Assembly (NCBI GenBank): GCA_020310875.1
Contig: CM035407.1
Span: 196,351,892 to 196,415,891 of the forward strand
Direction of reading: 5' to 3'
DNA length: 64,000 bases
Origin: Ceratopteris richardii
Lineage: Eukaryota > Streptophyta > Polypodiopsida > Polypodiales > Pteridaceae
The notes below the pieces were generated by a model, which worked only from the letters and a program-made list of their open reading frames with translations, was not told the origin of the DNA and did no database searches. The position numbers and the translations under genes were made by a program. This document shows, in pieces, positions 1 through 11,882 of the stretch; position 1 is the stretch's first letter; every line of letters starts with the position of its first letter.

Positions 1-122
1 TAGGTCTTAGATAGCACACCAAGCTTTACAATAAGGTAATCAAGTTTCCGATCGATAATATCTTCCTTTCTGATTCTTTCCATTGCTTCTCTATCAGGAA
101 CTCCCATTTTCTCAACCAACAC
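1..122 (-). CDS. ECA: ER-type Ca2+-ATPase, second coding exon (truncated by window edge)
   Basis: Read on the minus strand, a TTCTAG acceptor at 123-128 is followed by an open frame of 40 codons beginning VLVEKMGVPDREAMERIRK. This is the N-domain segment that follows PTEAALK in ECA proteins. The phase is 0 and joins the previous exon without a shift. The exon is still open at base 1, so its true end is unknown. It was identified by splice phase and family continuity. Confidence 0.85.
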   Translation of the reverse strand, partial: MLVEKMGVPDREAMERIRKEDIIDRKLDYLIVKLGVLSKT

Positions 123-321
123 CTAGAAGCGACAAGTCCAAACATAGTCAGAACACCAGATAAACTTTAGATAATGTGAACTCTGAAGTTGAAAATTGTT
201 TTCATGTCATGATTCATCCAAATCCCCATGAAAATAGGCTTCAACTACAATACAGATTAAATAACTTCATATACAACCAGCTCATTCTATTTGACAACAT
301 ATTATATTAACAAGGCTGTAC
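123..321 (-). other. Intron 1 of the ECA gene
   Basis: A 199-bp GT-AG intron on the minus strand, with donor GTACAG at 321 and acceptor TTCTAG ending at 123. It is AT-rich, with stops in the frame that would read through from exon 1. Removing it keeps the protein frame across a conserved ECA segment. Confidence 0.85.
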
Positions 322-1737
322 CTTCAAGGCTGCCTCGGTTGGGATACCTATAGCTCGGAACTGGTGATTAGCGAAAGCCACTCCTGCCTCATTACTTACT
401 GCTGCAATTCCTGAATCATTGCATATAGAAGCAACTTCTGCAAGTGACTCAAGGTTGGAACTAAGGTCATGCAGCCCAGAAATCTTCCCCACAGTGGGGT
501 CATAGGTTGTCCCTTCCACAAAGAAGTCTCGAAAGGACCCTACATTGCCTCCAAATACTACCATTTCCATGACAGACATCTGATTTGTTGTGAGGGTTCC
601 TGTTTTGTCAGAACAGATAACAGTGGTGCACCCAAGTGTCTCAACACTAGGAAGCTTTCGCACGATGGCATTTTTTTGCGCCATCTTTCGGGTTCCAAGT
701 GCTAAACATGTAGTTATTACGGCTGGTAAACCTTCAGGAATCGCAGCAACTGCTAAGGCAACCGCGATTTTAAAATAATATGTACACTTCTCGAATGAAA
801 ATTTTATATTTCTTGGGATTCCATTGACAATATCCCATGACAAAAAGTACTTATAATTTATGATCCAAACTATGAGACAGATCACACCAATAACAATGGT
901 TAGCCACTCTCCAAACTGATCCAGCTTCTTCTTCAAAGGTGTATCCTCATCTTGCAAGGACGCTTCTTGAATCTGAGCTTGTATTTTGCCAATCTCTGTA
1001 TTCATTCCAGTAGCAATGACAATACAAACAGACGACCCATTCACGACTGTTGTTCCTGCAAAGCAAATACATTCCTTGGCTTGCAATTCAACGTCATCGT
1101 GCTTGATTGCATGATGAGTTTTGATGACGGCCATGCTCTCTCCGGTCAAAGAACTTTGTTCGACCCTAAAAGTAGAAGTTTTGAGGTATGCCACTCGCAT
1201 GTCTGCCGGTACCTTGTCACCCACTCTGAGCTCAACAATATCACCAGGCACAAGTTCTCTGGCAGGTAAGTCTGGAATAAACACCCCATCCCGCATCACT
1301 TTTGCGTGCTCAGACTGCATTTCTTTAAGAGCTTCTAATGCTCTTTCTGCATTACTTTCTTGCCAAACCCCTACAATAGCGTTAAGTATGAGTATCGTGA
1401 GAATGACCAGTGGTTCCACATATGCAGTGATATCTGCACCTCCCTCCCCATGACCATCGAAGTAGGCTAATGCAAATGATATCATAGCAGCAACAAGCAA
1501 AATCTTTACAAGCATGTCATCAAACTGCTCTAAAACAAGCTTCCATAAAGGATGATCAGGCTGCTCCTCAAGTTCGTTGTACCCATAAATTTTGCATCTC
1601 TCTTCAGCTTCTTCCCTGGAAAGCCCACTGTGAACATCAACATTGAATTGTTCCTCACAATTCTTGACAGATCTAGACCATGCAGGAAACAAAGTCCTTG
1701 TGTCTAGCTTTTCGAAGCCCTTCCCAAGCGACCCCAT
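322..1737 (-). CDS. ECA: ER-type P2A Ca2+-ATPase, first coding exon (partial gene)
   Basis: This exon encodes residues 1-472 of a P-type ATPase that pumps Ca2+ (and often Mn2+) into the ER or endomembranes. Visible landmarks: an N-terminal cation-ATPase domain with the plant ECA start [10 protein letters not shown]; membrane segments near residues 76-92, 107-124, 279-295 and 323-345; the actuator TGES loop at 198-201; the M4 PEGLP motif at 334-338; and the phosphorylation motif DKTGT with the acceptor Asp at 377. ECA proteins are about 1,050 residues, so the nucleotide-binding domain end, hinge and M5-M10 lie off the left edge. The start ATG at 1737-1735 matches the family N-terminus. The exon ends at AAG followed by a GTACAG donor at 321, and the frame joins exactly to the next exon. 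No stops or missing catalytic residues are seen, so it looks functional. Family assignment is firm; which paralogue (ECA1/ECA4-like) is not. Confidence 0.95.
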
Positions 1738-2175
1738 TGCGCAGAATAAGAACGCACGTGAAGGATCACCTCACAACAGCACCAGGAAACTTCTAACGAT
1801 CATCCTGTAAAAGACGGACAGAGAGAGGAAGAGACCCAAGACAGGAGTCAAGCTTTTAGATTGTCAAACAGAGGTAACACCGCAGTAAGCGGTCATTCAG
1901 ACGGGATAAAAGCAAGAGTATTCAATCTCGCTGGCATGAGGTCCAGATTCGAGAATCGAGAAAACGAAGCAACAGAAAATGCTAGCAATCGAGTTCAAGG
2001 TAGAAGAAGGGGAAAAAATACATTGTACCTGTAAATCATGCATCCGAGGACTGGAATACAGGAAAGTGGGCGATTAAACAGAGATAGAAGCCTTGACGGA
2101 TAGACGGATCAAGTGAAGAAGGAGAGTAAGAACAAGGAACCGGGGTTTGCGCCGCAAGGAAGGCTGCTCTGAACA
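1738..2175 (-). other. ECA 5' leader with a probable leader intron (1,805-2,028)
   Basis: Upstream of the ATG, the minus strand has a good donor, TTTACAG followed by GTACAATG, at 2,029/2,028. A pyrimidine-rich TTTTACAG acceptor ends at 1,805. Removing this ~224 bp would leave a ~67-nt proximal leader segment joined to an upstream non-coding exon (2,029 to roughly 2,170). Leader introns are common in plant pump genes, but this call rests on splice-site appearance only. The transcription start is not determined. Confidence 0.4.
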
Positions 2176-2194
2176 AACCTACATGAGCGTGCAC

Positions 2195-2202
2195 ATATTA
2201 AA
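2195..2202 (-). promoter_or_regulatory. Possible TATA-like element of the ECA gene
   Basis: On the minus strand this reads TTTAATAT, about 30 bp upstream of the presumed leader exon start near 2,170. It is the only TATA-like AT-rich block in a locally GC-richer stretch (2,090-2,480). The spacing is plausible; no transcript evidence is available. Confidence 0.25.
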
Positions 2203-2215
2203 GAGAGGCCTGTCC

Positions 2216-2839
2216 CTGACCGCACATGGCGTATACGAACGTCTATGAGTGCGCTGGCCAGCTATTTCAGCCCCCTCCCCTTCGCCGCCTCCGCTCTCTT
2301 CCCTCTCTCGATTCCCTTTACCTCGCTGTTTTCAAAGAAGGTTGCCCGGCGACTGGAAGGAGGAAGTTGCTCGGCAGCTTCATTTGCCTGGGGCTTCGGC
2401 CACTCCAAGTGGCCTGCAGTGCCCTGCACTAGGACTTTGTGCGCGTTCACATTACCTGACAACAGACGACGCGACTGAGTCTTCTGCCAACTTTGTGGGT
2501 GGTATGCACTATTTTTGTCAAAAAACACGTCTATGCTAATGTTGGAATGTGTCCATAAGCAAAGAAAAAACAAAATAAATTGATGCCTAGAGAGACGATA
2601 TGGATAAAAATCCAAGAACGTATTCATCTCTAGAGTTGTTCTTTCAAAGTTAAACCTCAGAGGAGTAAGCGTTTGTCGAACCTCCATTTAAAAAAAAAAA
2701 AATCCAAGAGGCCATGGAGCATTGCCAGCTCAAACTAGTGAATCATTGGCTTTCCTTAGGGAAGCATGGGTTTTAAACCTGTTGGTTGCACTCCCATGAC
2801 ACCCTTCGTCATGTTATGATGAGATGTTAAAATCAACTT
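2216..2839. other. Upstream intergenic stretch, no gene seen
   Basis: This holds a GC-richer proximal part (to ~2,480), probably ECA upstream sequence, then AT-rich sequence with a poly-A run near 2,688-2,701. Overlapping short open frames on both strands show no recognisable domain and look like chance. Confidence 0.5.
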
Positions 2840-5175
2840 TCTTAGGGGAATTGTTAGCATGCACTCTAGTTAGACTATGTGTAGAGTGGCAAGGGTCATC
2901 TCACTTTGGCGAGGTCAACTTCAGTTCAAATCAGTCTCCTCTGCAGGGTCATTTGTACCTCGTTCCTACCCATAGCAAGCCTTCCGACTCTGTCCATTCA
3001 TAGTAGGTGCTAGTCGTTTTACCCCTATTTGTGTGAGATTGGGAGGGTGCATGTGTACTATGCTCATCACATTGTACATTCCATTAATTCAAGCTAGATC
3101 GAACTTCCTTCTAAAAATCCCAAGAGGAGTCTAGGGGGTACTTGGTGGTAGTAACATTTTGAGTCTCTCCAAAGGTTCAAAGTTCAGAACTCATAAGTCA
3201 ACTTGACCTAAATCCCTAAATGTGAGACAATGGTCCCCTTGAATGCATGTGTTGTCTACCAAATTTCAAAACTATAAGGTGAGCAATCTCTTTTTTGTGT
3301 TTACTCCATATTCATCATTTGTTCTTATGTCGTTGCCCATGAGAATAATTGTATTGGTATTTGAATAATCTCTTGAGATTTTGCATATTTATATTATATT
3401 TGTTGATTTTGCATATGTTTTAATATCTTTGTTCAATTTTGAATATCAACTTGAATTATTTTCAGTAGTCTACATACTTGAGAAGTGAGAAGTATGGTAT
3501 GCATTCGGAATCGACCCTCCTTGTGACTATTATATGAAGATATATAAAGTGGATTGTGGTTTGATGATGAATTTGAATCATTGTATGTTCAATTTAGTGT
3601 AAGAAACAATGATAAGCACACATGAATAAGAGAGAGAAGTGAGGAGGGAGGAGAGCAAAATAGATCTTTCACATACCTTAGTTCCACTAATTGTGTGTAA
3701 GATAGGTGGGCAACACTTCATCTAACTCTACTGACATTCATCTTCTTTCCTTCATAATTGATGGAACACGAAGGTCACTTAATAAGGCGTGATTATGTTT
3801 GTCTTTTTGAAGTGATCTATCATGAATCACTTTGTAGAGAGATCTTGGGGTGTGAAGAGACATGATCATACATGTTCCTCTATTATTGATGTCTCGTTGG
3901 TCATAGTATCCCCATAATGAAGTGTATTTTTTTAGACAAGACAAGTCAATGGCTAGTATTACACATGACTGCATCATGAAACGCACCATGACTGGCCTAC
4001 AACAATGTTCATGAAAATAAAAGTTAGAGGGGAGGAGTTGCCCTATCCAATGAAGAAGACTCATAACATGTTAAAACATATACTTCATCTTCTTGAAGCT
4101 CAATAAGCTATAGGAGTACTTCATATACACCTTTACCATGAACAAATTGGATTGATAGATACAATGCAAAAAAATCATAAATATTTTCTTATTGTTTATG
4201 TTTTATTGATCACAAGCCAAGTCAATGTGATCAGCAAAACATAAATAAGATAAAAATGAGATCAAATCTCTGAAGTGTGTTCTTTGGTACATGTCTGTCG
4301 AAAAGCTTGCACATGATTTCCACTACTAAAGCTTCTATAAAATTATGGCAAGATTGGCATGAGATTTTTTTTAGGGCCTTGTCATGTTGTTTTTGCATAA
4401 AGAACATAATTGCATCTACCTTATCTCTCCTAGTCATTGAGAACTAATGATATACAAGAGTGCCCATAAGTTGAGATGGGAGAGGAGAGATATAAACACA
4501 CTAGTCAATGGTATTAAGTAAAAGGAGACAATGTGACAACACGTGTGACCAAAGTATCTTGCATATTCCATAGCATCCTCTAGCCCATTGGGTCATCACC
4601 ATAGGTTGACTCTCCCCAAAAGAAAACAAAAGAGTGTAGTCCTTTCCATAGACAAAGGGGTGCTTTTTTCACCCAAGTTTGAGCAAGGATGTTGTAAGCA
4701 CAAACTTCTAGCTTTACTACTCAACTTGTATTGTAAGCCACTAGTAAAGGCCTTCTTTCTCTCTCATCAATATCTTGTCATAAACAAAGTGTGTGTGTGC
4801 ATGCCTAGGCCTATTCAAAAACAGAGGTCGAAGTTATAGGACCACAATTTTTACATAGATGTACCTCTTCACTCCTATCATAATGTCGTGTGAACTACGA
4901 AAGCAAGAGGAGGAGATATGCATGAGGAGAATGGGAATGTAGAGGATGAGGGCAAAGAGAATGAAGAGTAAAGAATGCAAAAGCATAAATGCATGCTTTT
5001 TTGAGAATGCTATAAAAGGATGGGGGCATATTATGGGATTGAAGTACTTAAAGTCTTTGCGTGAAAAAGACTTAAAAAACAAAAGAAAAAAAATATTTTA
5101 TTTGAAAAAAAAACGCATAATGGTGACCTTAGCTCTATACGTTCATGATAGTGTCTTTTCAAACTAGTCATGTGT

Positions 5176-5494
5176 GTCTGCATGTGTTAAGCTCATTGGT
5201 TGGGCCTTTCACCTCTTGAGGTGGGGGGTGAGAGTTCAACCATTCCCTATGGCACAACTGTTGTGGGCTCTATGCTAGTGTAATGCCTTTAGGCAGATTT
5301 GAACCAGTTAAACCAATTGCTTTCAGGCAATCTTTTCCATGTGTTGCCGTCCGGCAATCTAACTCTTGCCTTTTTGGGCTATAGGGGTCTCATAGGTACT
5401 ATGTCCATTCACTTGTACAATTGTTCTTTCAATCAATTCAAGCAAAAGGAAATTCGACTTCGGTCGAACTTCCGCTTTAGACAAATAAAAAAAG
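5176..5494 (+). mobile_element. tRNA-derived SINE, copy 1 (plus strand)
   Basis: A ~320-bp insertion with a tRNA-like head (CTCTTGAGGTGGGGGGTGAG, then a box-B-like GAGTTCAACCATTCC), a body shared with the minus-strand copies below, and an A-rich 3' end (ACAAATAAAAAAAG). Imperfect flanks share TCATGT. The paralogous site at 15,990 lacks it and reads straight through. Non-autonomous; presumably transcribed by RNA polymerase III and mobilised by a LINE. Confidence 0.7.
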
Positions 5495-5637
5495 TGGTCA
5501 TGTCTTGTGCGCAAAATGTTAAGGCCTTCAAGTCCTCCTCATGTGTACACTCATCCAAGATCACACGTGTTAATGGAAAGGACATTTCCTTGTCTCTACT
5601 CAGCTGAGTTTTACTTCTTTATTGAATGCTTTTCAAC

Positions 5638-5639
5638 AA

Positions 5640-5687
<48 letters not shown>

Positions 5688-5794
5688 CCTTGTGTGTGAG
5701 TGTGATTTATTTATTCATTCATTCATTGATTTAAAAAAAATCACACACACACACATTTATACATACATACATACACACACATACATATATACAT

Positions 5795-5830
<36 letters not shown>

Positions 5831-5832
5831 CC
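5638..5832. repeat. CA/TA/TG compound microsatellite
   Basis: Runs of CA, TA, GT and CATA repeats in tandem. They give spurious Thr/His and Ile/Tyr-rich open frames that are not genes. The matching sites at 8.68 kb and 16.12 kb also hold microsatellites of different length. Confidence 0.95.
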
Positions 5833-8229
5833 CACTGTCTAAAATCAATATGTATTAGAGGATAAGAATGCTTGCCTAAACTATGAAGATTTTTCTCTAT
5901 CCAAGCCTCCTTTTTTCACCTTTTGATGGTTTTTGTGCCACTTTTTGTTGTTTAATGTCAATTTCAAAGGGAATACATGATGTTTTCGAGGAACAAACCA
6001 AAAGGGGGGCCATATGGATCACGAGAATATAAGAATATATGTATGAACCACCTTTCTCAACATGATTTCCATGGTGTTAGAAAGAGATATGAATAAGTTA
6101 ATTTGATATATACGGTTTGAATTGTTCCATACATACAAATTATGGGGAGCTTCCCAAGTTATAAATTGCAATGGTCACTTTCATGGCCTCAAATACATTT
6201 TTGTTGGTCCTTCTTACATGATTTCTCTTGTTCATTCATATTGATTGTTTGATGAAGGTAATCAAAGTCTTTATTAAGACACTGATCATTCTTCTTGATG
6301 TGGAGACTATGTTAAAACTCATGGTAATAGTGCACAACTCTAGTGCAAAACACTTGACAGTAAGTTTTTTTTTGCATGGAGCACATGTTCTATCTTCGAG
6401 GAAGAACTATTTGTGTGTCTATGTTGTCCTCGGTCATAGCCTTCTTGAAGGATTCAACTCAACAAGGTTAAGATTATTTTTAGTTAACTTTAAAGTAGTT
6501 TTTATGTGTATGATTAAGAACATTCATTGAGAACTTGTAGAAGTGTTTAAAAAGTGTGAAACTCCAAAAGGATTACTCTATGAAAAAGTCACCTTTCATC
6601 TTTCCATACTAATTTCCCTTCTTAAGATGAAATGTATAGCTTTTTTATTCTAAAAATGAACAGCCATGATAGTGCCCTTTCAGAAATAGTGATGTCTTGT
6701 AAGCAAAAAAAAAATCTTCAAATTATGTTGATGTGTCCACACATCCAAAATCACATATGATGATGGAAAAGACCTTTCTTGGTCTCCATTCAGCTGACTT
6801 TTACATCTTATTGAATGTTATTCAATATATATGTACAGAATATTTATCAATATATGTAGAGAATATTTGTATATGAAAATTTGAAGATGCAAAAGAACAT
6901 AAGCAAAGAGATTGTTTCTTTGTTTTCCATCTCATAAATTGAATAGTACTAAAAGATAATAAGATGGGCTAGCACAAGAAGACGTCTATCATCATGTACT
7001 TTTAAGGTGGACACAACTCTTCATCCAATCTATTGGCATTCACCTTCTTTCCTTCATAATTGATGCAACAGGAAGGTTATTTAATAAGGAGTGATTATGT
7101 TTTTCTTTTTGAAGTGATCTATCATGAATCACTTTGTAGAGCGATCTTGGAGTGTGAAAAGACATAATCATACATGTTCCTCTATTATTGATGCCTTATC
7201 GGTCATAGTATCCCCATAATGAGGTATATTTTTTTAGAAAAGACAAGTCAGTGGCTAGTATTACACATGATTGCCATAATGAAAGGCTCTATGCATTCTG
7301 AGGTTAGGCCTTCATAAGAATTTTCATAGGGTCCTACATCCATCCTACCTTATCTCTCTTAAATGTGGCAATACTAGCATGATACTCTTTTGTAGGGCCT
7401 TGTCATGTTGGTTTTGCATAAAGAACATAATTGCATCTATCTTATCTATCCTAATCATTGAGAATCAGTGACCTACAAGAGTGCCCATAAGTTGAGATGG
7501 GAGAGGAGAGATATAAACACACTAGTCAATCGCATCAAGTAAAAGGAGACAATGTGACAACACGTGTGACCAAAGTATCTTGCATATTCCAAAACATCCT
7601 CTAGCCCATTGGATCATCACCATAGATTGACTCTCCCCAAAAGAAAACAAAAGAGTGTAGTCCTTTCCATAGACAAAGATGTGCTTTTTTCACACAAGTT
7701 CGGGCAAGCATGTTGTGAGTATAAACTTCTGGCTTTACTACTCACCTTGTATTGTAAGCCACTAGTAAAGGCCTTCTTTCTCTCTCATCAATCTCTTATG
7801 AATATCTTGTCATAGACAAAGTGTGTGTGTGTGTGCATGCCTAGGCCTATTCAAAAACAAAGGTGGAGGTTATAGGACCACAATTTTTACATACATGTAC
7901 CTCTTCACTCCTATCATAATGACATGAGAATTACGGAAATGAACAGGAGGAGATATATGCATGCAGAAAATGGGAGTGTAAAGGATGAGGACAAAGAGAG
8001 GGAAGAGTAAAGAATGCAAAAGCATAAAAGCATGCTTTTTTGAGAATGGTATAAAAGGGTGGGGGCGTATTATGGGATTGAAGTACCTTAAAGGCTTTGC
8101 GTGAAAAAGAATTAAAAAAAAAAAGGTTCTTGATTTTATTCTGAAAAAAACACATAACGTGACCTTAGCTCTATTAGACTGTTAGAAAATTCATTCATGA
8201 TAGTGTCTTTTCAATGTAGTGATGTGTGT

Positions 8230-8536
8230 CTGCACACGTTAGGCTAGTTGTTCTGGCCTTTCACCTCTTGAGGCGGGGGTGAGAGTTCAACCACTCCCCA
8301 TGGCATGATAGTTGTGGGCCATATGCCAATGTTATGCTTCTGGGCAGATTTAAACCAGTTGTCTTCAGGTATTCTTTTCCATGTGTCGCCTTTGGGTGGT
8401 CTAACTCTTGCTTTTTGGGCTATGGGGGTCCCATGGGTATTATGTCAGTTCACTTGTACAATTATTCTTTCAATCAATTTAAGCAAAAGGAGATTAGGCT
8501 TCGATCGAACTTCCTCTTTATACAAAAAGAAAAGGG
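8230..8536 (+). mobile_element. tRNA-derived SINE, copy 2 (plus strand)
   Basis: Same element at the same position within the duplicated ~3 kb unit as the 5.2 kb copy, with the same head, box B-like GAGTTCAACCACTCC and A-rich end. It is therefore a duplicate of one insertion rather than a second insertion. Confidence 0.7.
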
Positions 8537-8680
8537 TAGTCATGTCTTGTGAGCAAAATGTTGATGCCTTCAAGTCCTTCTCATGTGTGCACTCATTCAA
8601 AATCACATGTGTTAATGGAAAGGACATTTCCTTGTCTCTACTCACCTGAGTTTCACTTCTTTATCGAATGCTAATACAAA

Positions 8681-8691
8681 CACACACACAC

Positions 8692-8785
<94 letters not shown>
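8681..8785. repeat. CA then long (AT)n microsatellite
   Basis: A short CA run followed by about 45 uninterrupted AT dinucleotides (8,695-8,785). A fully self-complementary run of this length can extrude as a cruciform and is prone to length change. It gives an artefactual Ile-Tyr open frame. Confidence 0.95.
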
Positions 8786-8786
<1 letters not shown>

Positions 8787-11597
8787 CTTATTTATTCATT
8801 CATTCATTCATTTAAAAGACACATATGTGTGTGTGTTGAGAAAGTCTCTATAAAAATAAAAGCATTAGTTTGTTATACATAGTTGTCTCTCTTCTTGATA
8901 GTCACAATGCATGGATATTTATATATGTGTATAGTAGAGAGATTGTTTCTTTGTTGTCCATCTCATAACTTCAACACTCTTAAAATATTATAAGATGGGC
9001 TCAAGTTTAAAAGAATTTTATCATTATGTCCTTTTTTAAAATGTATTTCAAACCATAGGGTGCATGGTGTATCTCCTTTTCATAAAGAATTCTTCATTGT
9101 CCCCTAATTCTTGCCGACTCTCTAAAATCAAGATGCATTAGAGGATGAGAATGCCAGCCTAATCTATAAAGCTTTTTCATTACCCAAGCCTCCTCTTTCC
9201 ACCTTTTGATGGTTTTTGTGCGATTTTTTGTTGTTAAATGTCAATTTCAAAGGGAATACATGATGTTTTCGAGGAACAAATAAAAAAGGGGGGCCATATG
9301 AATCAAAAGAATATAAGAATGTATGTAAGAGTGTGTATTGAGGCATAAAAGGACTATGGACCCGCCTTTCCCAACATGATTTCCACGGTGTTAGACAAAG
9401 ATATCAATAAGATAATTTGATATATGTGGTTTGAACTACTGCATACATACAAATTATGGGGAGCTTCCCATTTATAAATGGTCACTTTCATGGCCTCAAA
9501 TACATTTTTTTTGGTCCTTCTTACATGACTCCTCTTGTTAATACATATTGATTGTTTGATGAAGGTAATCAAAGTCTCTAACAAGACATTGACCATTCTT
9601 CTTGATGTGGAGACTATGTTCAAACTAATGGTAATAGTGTTCAACTCTAGTGCCAAACACTTGATAGTAAGCTTTTTTTGCATGGAAGAAATGTTGTATC
9701 TTCTAGGAAGAATTATTTGTGTGTGGATCTTGACCTCAGTGATAGGCTTTTTGAAGGATTAAGAGAATTATTGAGAACTCTGTAGATTTTTAATTAAGAC
9801 TAAGTAGTTGTTATGTGTATGATTTTTGAAGGTTAAGATTATTTTTGGTTAATTTTTTAAAGTAGTTGTTATGTGTATTATTAAGAGAATTATTGAGAAC
9901 TCTTTCATAAGGTGCATGGTCTATCTCTTGATCATAAAGAATTCTTTATTGTTCCTAATCGTTGCCCACTCTCTAAATTCAAGTCTCAGTAGAGGATAAG
10001 AGTGTTAGGCTACCATGTGATTTTTTAGGTCATCAAGTGGTTAAATAACTTGCATGATGAGCCTTTCTTTCTCAAGTACATGCTCTAATGCATAATAAAA
10101 AAAATATATACCCTAAACAAATCACATGCTTGTAAGAAGGTTTTTTATTATCCCTTCATGAAAAAATTGTGATTTTTTCAATCCAAATCTTTACATTTCA
10201 TTTTTAAAATGTTTTTTGTGCCACTTTTTGTTGTTTACTTTCAGTTTCAAAGGTAATACATGATGTTATCAAAAAGCAAACCAAAAGGGAGGTCACTTGG
10301 ATCATGAGAATATAAGAATATATGCAAGAGTTGTGTAGGGCAGAAAAGGAGTATGGACCCACTTTTTCCAACATGATGCCAAAAAGTTTTTTTTATATAT
10401 GTGGTTTGAACTATTCCATACAAACAAATTCTAGGAAGTTTCCCAACCATAAGTTTCAATGGTTATTGACATGGCCTCAAGTACATTTGCTGGTGATTCT
10501 TCTTAATGACTCCTTGTTTTCAATTGTTCTTTTATTATTTGATGAACTCAATATGGGTCATAAGTTGAAATGATCATTATCATGGACTCATAGAATTTTG
10601 GTAGTCCTTCTCACATGATTCTCCTTGTTCATACATATTGATTGTTTGATGAAGTTAATCAAAGGCATCAAGACCTTGACCATTCTCCTTGATATGAGAC
10701 TATACTCAAACTAATGGTAACAATGTTGAAGGTCATGGAGTACAACTTCCTCAAGTATATTTCAATATATTTTTCACTTTTGTTTAAAATGTGAGAAAAA
10801 GTTCTTACAAGGGAATCCGACAGTGCAAAAGAGTCCAAGAAAGGACGAACACACACATGTGTATGATTCACATGCTATATCTTCTAGGAAAACCTCTATG
10901 TGTGTGGATCTTGACCTAAATGACATGCTTTTGGAAGGGTTCAACTCAAAAAAGTTAAGATGATTTGTAAATCATGTTAAAGTGGTTGTTGTGTGTATGA
11001 TTAAGGGCATTTTCATTGAGGTCTATGTAAACGTGTTTACACTGTTGTGAATAATATAATGTGAGACTCCAAAAAGATTATTCTTTGAAAAAGCCACCTT
11101 TTCAACTATCTACACTATTTGCCCTTGTTGAGATGACATCTATATAGCTTTCTATATTTCAGTCCACATCAAAACCATCATGAAATCCATGCAAATGATT
11201 TCCCAATTGTGTTTTGGAATCTATAAAGGATCTACACACATGGTGTTCTTACACCCTTACTTCATAGATTTGACATTGTAAGAATTAAGGTTATAACAAA
11301 ACACAAAAAAATGTTTTCTAAAAGTTGTATTTTCTTTGCAAATGATAGGTCACTCACATATCTAATTTCCATACTAATAATCAAAGAAAATAAGACGTTT
11401 CAATTCTAACTATGTATCTTACTTTGACAAAGGAAGAGGTTGAGGTAGATTTTTAGCATTGAACAAGATAGCAACAACAAACAAGCACATGAGGCAAGGG
11501 GATATAGAGGGCTAGTCACAAAAATTTTTAGAGGAGTTAATCTGATAATGATTATGATAATAGAGGAAACTTGAATTCTGGTAAACCATGTGACTTT

Positions 11598-11882
11598 TAT
11601 ATATATATATATATAAACGGAAGTTCAGCAACAACCTATTATTCCAAACTTTATTAATAGAAAAAACAATTGTACAAGAGAATGGTCTTAGTACCCATGG
11701 GACCCCCCGAATCCCACATAACAGGGGTAACATAATTAAAGAGCTTTACAAAGAAGGTTGATCATCCTCTTGTTCCCTTCATGTGGGGCTCATTTGCTCT
11801 TCATCTTGTTGTTCTTGAGGAAAAACACTCTATGATGTCTAAAAGGCAGGGGTTTCTTACAATTGAAAATTCTTTTTCTTAA
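11598..11882 (-). mobile_element. SINE-family insertion with a perfect 15-bp target duplication
   Basis: The 15-mer AAACCATGTGACTTT occurs at 11,583-11,597 and again at 11,883-11,897. The paralogous site near 20,650-20,670 has a single similar copy with no insertion. The 3' half (minus strand) matches the family body (GTACAA, CCATGGGACCCCCC on plus). The tail is a TA run instead of poly-A, and the tRNA-like head is degenerate or absent. Confidence 0.65.

Larger units (their letters stand above)
3735..6560 (+). repeat. Internal ~3 kb repeat unit, copy a
   Basis: Starts near the ACATTCATCTTCTTTCCTTC landmark and ends after the ATGATTAAGAACATTCATTG landmark. The same ordered landmarks recur at 7,055-9,780 and 13,830-17,420. 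It contains a SINE and a CA/TA microsatellite. Non-coding. Confidence 0.65.
7055..9780 (+). repeat. Internal ~3 kb repeat unit, copy b
   Basis: Direct copy of 3,735-6,560, adjacent to it within the first large block. It shares the SINE at the matching position (8.2 kb versus 5.2 kb), so this internal duplication followed that SINE insertion. The microsatellite has grown into a long pure TA run here. Confidence 0.65.

Noticed and set aside
2262-2687. 141-codon open frame upstream of the ECA gene
   Set aside because: Overlaps competing frames on the other strand in GC-rich leader/promoter sequence; no domain or plausible start context.
8668-8853. Ile-Tyr repeat open frame
   Set aside because: Translation of an AT microsatellite.
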